The notes under the pieces were generated by a model. The model saw only the letters and a list, made by a program, of their open reading frames with translations. It did no database searches and was not told the origin of the DNA. A stretch of 49,024 nt of DNA, from the NCBI GenBank assembly GCA_902826215.1, contig CADEDY010000010.1, positions 1 through 49,024 on the forward strand, written 5' to 3'. The position numbers and the translations under genes were made by a program. This DNA comes from an uncultured Bacteroidota bacterium. Its GTDB lineage: Bacteria > Bacteroidota > Bacteroidia > Flavobacteriales_F > PHOS-HE28. Within the stretch, counting starts at the first letter, position 1, and each line of letters begins with the position of its first letter. Below, one piece after another: positions 44,213-49,024 of this stretch.

Positions 44213-44243
44213 CAAAGCTAGGGTAGTAGCGGGCCTGGGCAAG
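44213..44243 (-). promoter_or_regulatory. Promoter for the Trk/Ktr operon
   Basis: Minus-strand CTTG (44243-44240), 19 bases, then a perfect TAGCTTTG (44220-44213), ending 44 bases before the ATG at 44168. This matches the Bacteroidota TTTG-N19-TAnnTTTG layout with one -33 mismatch. Confidence 0.6.
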
Positions 44244-44246
44244 TGT

Positions 44247-46904
44247 TCAGCGTGCTTCGGTGGATGCTGGTAGGGCATGGTAGGCCACCACATGGCCGTC
44301 CGAAGTAACGGTGATCAACTCCATGGTGCCATCCAGATCCAGGTCCGCGATGCTGAGCGGGGTGGCGCCGCGCAAGGGCATGCCGTCCAGCTCCATGCCC
44401 GCTCCGTTGATCAGCGTGACCTGTTCGCGCTCGGGGATCATCAGGCCGTAGGTGGTGGTGCCTTTCTCCAATTGATAGGGCCACGCCCCCGGCAACAGCG
44501 GTGCACCGAATGATAGGGTGAGGAGGACTTTGCCTGCATGGCTCACGATCACGCTGTCGTTCACTACACGGATCAGGTCGTTGTGGCCGTCCTGCCCAAG
44601 GGAGCCCACACCGATCCAACCAAGCTGTGCCGATGCCACGGAGCTCGGCTTGCTGTTCAACCCCGCGCTCCACACACCACCCGAGCTATCGGTCCAGAGC
44701 AGCTCGGTGCTCATCAGTTCCAGCCCAGGCTGCACGCTGAGCAGCGTTGATGCCGCTCCCAACTCCAAGCTGGTCTTGTCCCGCTCGGCACCGCGACGAT
44801 CCAAGAGGTAGACCTTGCCGAGGCCGTCCACCACGAGCAGGTAATCCTTGTTCTTGATCCGCAGGTGCACGGCGCTGTTGGTGACCGGGGCGGCGAGGCG
44901 TGGCTCTTCCCAACCCGTTACGGGTGTGCCTTCCAAGCCGTAGTTCAACAAGCGTCCATCGGCCACCGGAACAAGGATCCGGTAGTCGCGTTGGGCGTCG
45001 TAATCGAACACCGCGATGGGTGCGGTCGCTTTCACGGGGAACTTCGCCGGGAAGCCGCCCACATCCTTGCCGTTGCGGTCGATCAGGTACAAGCGATCGG
45101 CGGTGTTCAGCAGGATCTGCAGTTTGCCGTTGCGGAATCGATCCACCTGATGCACCTCACCCAGGATGGGGCCATCCAAGGCATAGCTCCACAACTTCTT
45201 GCCCGTGCTGCCGAGCAGGTGTATGCGGTGTTCGCCGTCCTGCACCAGCACCTCGCGGGTGCCGGTGTTGTGGTTGCGCAGCACGTCGGGCTTGCGCGTT
45301 ACCCCAGTGGGGATGGGTGTGCTCCAGTGGATGCCCGTGGCGCGCTCTTCCAACGGTGCGTGCTGCAGGCCGATGGCGAGGTGCACGCGACCGTGCTGTG
45401 CCGGCGACAGCTGTATGGAAAGGCCACCGAGCCGTGCAAGGATGTCGTTGTGCGCGCGGAGTTCCGAACGTGCATCGTCCTTCATCCCTTGGCTGAAACC
45501 ATTCGCAGCCCGGGCGACATCCCAACGCAAGGTGTGCCCGGCGCTCGATGCGATGCGGTCCGTCCACGTGTTGGTGCGGCGGTCCTCGGCCAAGGTGCGG
45601 CCATCGTTCCACGCATCGATCACGGTGAGCAGGTTCTGCTGTTTCGCGCTGAACACCACCACATCGTTCAGCACACACCACCACGGTTGTTGCAGGTCGG
45701 CGTAGGCATCCCCCAAGAGCCGCTCGTAGGTGTTGTACAGCGGCAGGTGTACGATCCGCGTGCCACGGTAACTGGCCGTGTCGCAGGTTCCGGTCGGACA
45801 CAAGCTGTTCAATCCTTCTATGGCGCTTTCCACATCGTCGGTCTGGAAGTAGGTCCACTGTGTGGTGGCGGCCGCGGTGCTATCGAGCACCGATGCGCGA
45901 CCGATGTTGCCGTTCACCCAGCGGAACAGCTCGTTCACGTTCGCCGCCGTGTCAGGGTCGACGAGGCCGAGGTCTTTCAGGAAACGGTCCGCATCGCTCA
46001 CTTCCTGCACCTGCCAGGCATTCACGGTGGCAGGCATCCAACGCGCCAGATCGTTGCGGCCGACGCCTTGTTCGCTCATGGCCACCATGGCTCGGTCCGG
46101 TGCATCCGCGAAGAGCAAGCCGCTCAGGAGAAAGGCATCGGGACGGGCACGCACATCCAAGGCCGCCCATCCGGTGGGCAGGTCCAAGGCATCGATCATC
46201 GCCGGTGTCCACCAGCGGTGCAGCAGCGCGCGTGCACGTTCGATGTGGACCAGCACGTGCGCATCGGAACCACCGCCGAGGCTCTTGCGCGCGGCGCTGA
46301 GCAACGAGTCCTTGGCAAGGCTTTCGCTGCTCTTCAATTGAAGCAGTGCTTCGTCCATCATGGTGGGCGAGGTGGCCAACAACCACAGGCCTTGTTGCAC
46401 GCTGAGTGAAAGGGCGGGGAGGCTGCTGTCCGGTTTCACCTGCACCACCTCGCCCCGTTGGATCGCTGCGATGGAGGCATCATCGGCCTTCAGCAATTCG
46501 CCGAACGCTTGCAAGGGAACACCGTTCGCAGCGCGCGGCACACAGGCGAACAAGAGGTCGATCTGTTCGCTGCCGGTGCGGGTTACCGAAACGAAGACAG
46601 GCACATCGGTGAGGGCGCTGCGCAAGGCGGCATCGTTCTCGGCGCGTTCCATGGTGCGCGCCATCAAGCGACCCATGGCGGCTGCGGATGGGATCGCTTC
46701 GGCCGTGGCCCACAGCTGCGAGGTGTGCGTGAACTTGTCCCAGGTGCTCCATGCATCGGGGATCTCGATCACCACCGCAGAACGCGCAGGCAGTGCTGCC
46801 CACGGGTCCACCGCCGTGGTGGTGGTGCGGTTCCACTTGTACAGGGTCCATGCGGTGGCGCCGACGATGGCGAGCAGCAGCAGGATGGAAAGGAAGCGAC
46901 GCAT
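44247..46904 (-). CDS. DUF3352-like large protein with beta-propeller-like C-terminal half
   Basis: An 885-residue protein with an N-terminal membrane anchor (RRFLSILLLLAIVGATAWTLYKW) and a long exported region. The first half resembles DUF3352-type proteins: ARSAVVIEIPDAWSTWDKF, VFVSVTRTGSEQIDLLF, WLLATSPTMMDEALL. The second half (from about residue 560) consists of short repeated beta segments such as LVQDGEHRIHLLGSTGKKLW, AVFDYDAQRDYRILV, YLLVVDGLGKVYLLDRRG, and SIADLDLDGTMELITVTSDGHVVAY, with an Asp-rich calcium-type loop, like an FG-GAP/PQQ propeller. Function is unknown; a single-domain protein with unusual length is equally possible. ATG at 46904 follows from the signal anchor. Confidence 0.78.
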   Translation of the reverse strand: MRRFLSILLLLAIVGATAWTLYKWNRTTTTAVDPWAALPARSAVVIEIPDAWSTWDKFTHTSQLWATAEAIPSAAAMGRLMARTMERAENDAALRSALTDVPVFVSVTRTGSEQIDLLFACVPRAANGVPLQAFGELLKADDASIAAIQRGEVVQVKPDSSLPALSLSVQQGLWLLATSPTMMDEALLQLKSSESLAKDSLLSAARKSLGGGSDAHVLVHIERARALLHRWWTPAMIDALDLPTGWAALDVRARPDAFLLSGLLFADAPDRAMVAMSEQGVGRNDLARWMPATVNAWQVQEVSDADRFLKDLGLVDPDTAANVNELFRWVNGNIGRASVLDSTAAATTQWTYFQTDDVESAIEGLNSLCPTGTCDTASYRGTRIVHLPLYNTYERLLGDAYADLQQPWWCVLNDVVVFSAKQQNLLTVIDAWNDGRTLAEDRRTNTWTDRIASSAGHTLRWDVARAANGFSQGMKDDARSELRAHNDILARLGGLSIQLSPAQHGRVHLAIGLQHAPLEERATGIHWSTPIPTGVTRKPDVLRNHNTGTREVLVQDGEHRIHLLGSTGKKLWSYALDGPILGEVHQVDRFRNGKLQILLNTADRLYLIDRNGKDVGGFPAKFPVKATAPIAVFDYDAQRDYRILVPVADGRLLNYGLEGTPVTGWEEPRLAAPVTNSAVHLRIKNKDYLLVVDGLGKVYLLDRRGAERDKTSLELGAASTLLSVQPGLELMSTELLWTDSSGGVWSAGLNSKPSSVASAQLGWIGVGSLGQDGHNDLIRVVNDSVIVSHAGKVLLTLSFGAPLLPGAWPYQLEKGTTTYGLMIPEREQVTLINGAGMELDGMPLRGATPLSIADLDLDGTMELITVTSDGHVVAYHALPASTEAR

Positions 46905-46991
46905 GTTGAGTAGCCAAAGGTACCGGGGGCGCTTGCCGCGCAACCCACGCAGGACGTGCCCTTTGCACACGCCCATGTGGACAGGCTACGA

Positions 46992-47594
46992 TCAGAACAA
47001 GGCCGGTTCCTCCCGCAGCAACCGAAAGCTCCGGCGGTGCTGTTCGCACGGGCCGATCCGCTCGATGGCCGCGCGATGGTCCAAGGTGGGGTAGCCCTTG
47101 TTGATGGCCCAGTTGTAGTCCGGGTAGTCGTTGTGCAGGCGGGCCATGTGTGCGTCGCGGTGGGTCTTCGCAAGGATGCTGGCCGCTGCGATGCTCCGGT
47201 AGCGCCCGTCGCCCTTGATGAAACAGGTGTGCGCGATGCCGGCGTACGGCACGAAGCGGTTGCCGTCGATCAGGAGGTGATCCGGACGCTGCTTCAACGC
47301 GTCGATGGCCAAGTGCATGGCGCGGAACGAGGCGCGCAGGATGTTGATGGCATCGATCTCGCGCGGCTCCACGAAGGCCACCGCCCACGCAATGGCACGT
47401 TCTTCGATCAGCGGTCGCAAGGCTTCGCGTTTGGCGTGCGTCAACTTCTTGCTGTCGTCCAAACCCGGTATGCGCACACGGGGCGGCAGGATCACCGCTG
47501 CGGCCACCACAGGACCGGCCAAGCAGCCGCGGCCTGCCTCGTCGCAACCGGCTTCCAGCAAGCGCTTGTCGTGGTAGGGTGCAAGTCGGCTCAT
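46992..47594 (-). CDS. rnhB: Ribonuclease HII
   Basis: A 200-residue RNase HII that removes ribonucleotides and RNA from RNA-DNA hybrids using two metal ions. The acidic catalytic residues lie in [19 protein letters not shown] (Asp18, Glu19) and LLIDGNRF (Asp110), with the tyrosine-type segment [14 protein letters not shown] and KGYPTLDH downstream. The length is normal (about 200). The start codon overlaps the glycosyltransferase stop by 1 base (TGATG), so the two are translationally coupled. The upstream frame is open further but reads antisense-like sequence out of frame with the glycosyltransferase. Confidence 0.95.
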   Translation of the reverse strand: MSRLAPYHDKRLLEAGCDEAGRGCLAGPVVAAAVILPPRVRIPGLDDSKKLTHAKREALRPLIEERAIAWAVAFVEPREIDAINILRASFRAMHLAIDALKQRPDHLLIDGNRFVPYAGIAHTCFIKGDGRYRSIAAASILAKTHRDAHMARLHNDYPDYNWAINKGYPTLDHRAAIERIGPCEQHRRSFRLLREEPALF

Positions 47595-48742
47595 CACGCG
47601 TCCAGGTGCAGGCCGGCGTCGCGCGCCATGCGTTCGAAGGATCCCCAGAGCGTGCGCGCCGCATCGTCCCAAGTGTAGCGCTCGGCGCGTTTCAGTCCGG
47701 CGGCGATGGACCGTTCGCGCAGCACCGGGTCGGTACACATTTCGTGCAAGGCCCGCGCGATGTCGCTTACGTTGAACGGGTCGCAGTAGTGCGCCGCATC
47801 GCCCGCTATCTCGGGCAGGCTCGTGGCTTCCGCTGCCACCACCGGCACGCCGCAGCGCATGGCCTCGGCCACCGGTATGCCGAAGCCTTCGAAGTAGCTC
47901 ACGAACGCCAGTGCCGTGGAACCGCCCAAGGCCTGTTTCAACTTCTCCTGGCCCAAGCGCCCGGTGAAGATCACGCGGTCCTGGTGCTGCAGGCCGTTGA
48001 AGGCCTCCTTCATGCGATCGTCCCACCAGAACGATTCGCCCACGATCAACAGGCGCAGGTCCGATGGGTGCTGCGTGAGCATCTCGTCGAACGCGACCAG
48101 CAGCCGGGCGATGTTCTTGCGCGGATGCAGCGAGCCCACACAGCTGATGTAGGGCGCGCCGTGCGTGAACTCGGCCCGCGCCGTGCGCCGCTCCTCTTCG
48201 CTGAGCGGTGCGAACACCGGGCCGATGCCGTTGTACACCACATCGATGCGCGCTTCGGGCACGCCGTAGGTGGTGGCGATGTCGCTGCGCGAATACTCGC
48301 TCACCGTGGCCAGCCGCGTGGCGTGCCGCGCGAACCGTGGGAAGTAGCTGCGGTAGTAATTGCGGTAGGCCCGTGGCAGATCCTCCGGGTAGTGCTCGAA
48401 GTTGAGGTCGTGCATAACAGCCAGCGTGGGCACGGCGCTGCGCAACGCGAGGTAGCCATCGGGCGAGAGGAAGGCATCGGCCTTCAGCTGCCGCAGCTTG
48501 CGCGGCAACAGCCAGTCGAACCAGAGCCGGTACAGCAGCGGGTGCCGCGTGGGCGGGAACAGCACATGACCCTCCACGTTGTCGGCATAGATGAACTTGG
48601 TGTTGAACGTCCGGTCGAACAAGAACAGGAACCGATGCTCTGGATGCGCCTTTACAATGCGTTGCAAGGTCTCGTGCGCGAACCACCCGATGCCCTCCAG
48701 TTTGTTGGAGAGCAGAAGACGGGTGTTGACGACGATGCGCAT
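47594..48742 (-). CDS. Glycosyltransferase family 4 (GT-B)
   Basis: A 382-residue GT-B glycosyltransferase. The N-terminal acceptor domain begins [21 protein letters not shown] and includes [17 protein letters not shown] and [20 protein letters not shown]; the C-terminal donor domain has [69 protein letters not shown] with the E-x7-E type donor motif. It likely builds a cell-surface polysaccharide or O-antigen unit; donor and acceptor are unknown. The longer upstream frame has no GT similarity, so the start is 48742. It couples to rnhB downstream. Confidence 0.92.
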   Translation of the reverse strand: MRIVVNTRLLLSNKLEGIGWFAHETLQRIVKAHPEHRFLFLFDRTFNTKFIYADNVEGHVLFPPTRHPLLYRLWFDWLLPRKLRQLKADAFLSPDGYLALRSAVPTLAVMHDLNFEHYPEDLPRAYRNYYRSYFPRFARHATRLATVSEYSRSDIATTYGVPEARIDVVYNGIGPVFAPLSEEERRTARAEFTHGAPYISCVGSLHPRKNIARLLVAFDEMLTQHPSDLRLLIVGESFWWDDRMKEAFNGLQHQDRVIFTGRLGQEKLKQALGGSTALAFVSYFEGFGIPVAEAMRCGVPVVAAEATSLPEIAGDAAHYCDPFNVSDIARALHEMCTDPVLRERSIAAGLKRAERYTWDDAARTLWGSFERMARDAGLHLDA

Positions 48743-48755
48743 GGGCGGGGTTGCG

Positions 48756-48763
48756 CAAAGGTG
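48756..48763 (-). promoter_or_regulatory. Putative -7 box for the glycosyltransferase gene
   Basis: Minus-strand CACCTTTG differs from TAnnTTTG at one base (C for T at position 1) and ends 13 bases before the ATG at 48742. Weak. Confidence 0.25.
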
Positions 48764-48911
48764 GGCACTGGCGGGGAGAGGTGGGGTCTTGGTAGTTGAT
48801 ATGAGGCAAGAGGCCTTGGAGTAGTCGAACCTTACCGAGGGTATGCTGTCTCCATTTACTGAAGACAATGACACTTAGGTATACTCCAATTTCTTATGAT
48901 CAATGATCCCT

Positions 48912-49024
48912 CTACCTTGGACACTTGAACGACTGAATAATGAGAATGATCCCGAGGATGGTGCTGATGCTTATGATGTTCACGCGAGTGGCATTGGTCG
49001 CGTAAGATGGAACGAAGGTGGAGA
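48912..49024 (-). CDS. C-terminal end of an unidentified membrane protein (partial)
   Basis: The last 36 codons of a minus-strand frame end at a TAG at 48912 and read a hydrophobic stretch (NIISISTILGIILIIQ) followed by SFKCPR. It continues off the right edge. The composition is more AT-rich than the neighbours. It may be a real small membrane protein gene, but the evidence is short and the frame could be accidental. Confidence 0.4.
   Translation of the reverse strand, partial: STFVPSYATNATRVNIISISTILGIILIIQSFKCPR

Noticed and set aside
48774..48787. A GGGGAGAGGTGGGG stretch resembling the repeat found inside hutU
   Set aside because: Only one half of the palindrome is similar and the complementary arm is absent, so I cannot call it a second copy.

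Overview
The window is a GC-rich, gene-dense chromosomal segment of a Bacteroidota bacterium, most likely a Flavobacteriales-type lineage. The evidence is a type IX secretion (T9SS) locus (gldJ, a porP/sprF-like gene, porU, porV), three secreted proteins with type A C-terminal sorting domains, and promoter-like TAnnTTyG elements (Bacteroidota -7 box) in front of many genes instead of sigma70-type promoters. I see no rRNA, tRNA, CRISPR array, transposase or phage genes, and no gap over 300 bases without a gene.

Left part (1-20 kb): an unidentified gene start at the edge, glutamate dehydrogenase, anmK and an acyl-CoA dehydrogenase; then murF behind gldJ and the porP/sprF-like gene on the minus strand, divergent from porU, porV and ispF on the plus strand. 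A DUF4956 + VTC-domain pair follows on the minus strand, then cdd and a pyruvate dehydrogenase block (E1 alpha, a small lipoprotein, E2). As I recall it, the order gldJ / porU / porV / cdd / pdhA / pdhC is a common Bacteroidota arrangement, here interrupted by the DUF4956-VTC pair.

Middle part (19-32 kb): three methyltransferase-type genes, a polytopic membrane protein, recG, a lysoplasmalogenase (YhhN) beside a sterol-desaturase-family protein that closely resembles alkylglycerol monooxygenase, pheT, inorganic pyrophosphatase, and an ECF sigma factor translationally coupled to a protein that appears to have an inner-membrane segment and an outer-membrane beta-barrel in one chain.

Right part (32-49 kb): two paralogous T9SS-secreted PKD proteins in tandem with related promoter leaders; urocanate hydratase carrying an in-frame 36-nt palindromic repeat; a T9SS protein with an AT-rich core; a DUF5522 protein; a LysM glucosaminidase; a truncated haemoglobin with a Trk/Ktr potassium uptake pair; a large DUF3352/propeller-like protein; RNase HII; a GT4 glycosyltransferase; and the end of a small membrane protein at the edge.

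The most interesting items are the sigma factor/two-membrane partner pair, the putative ether-lipid-cleaving pair (AGMO-like + YhhN), the repeat inserted in urocanase, and the Cys-rich repeat expansion in the paralogous secreted proteins. All calls come from reading the sequence; no database search was run.
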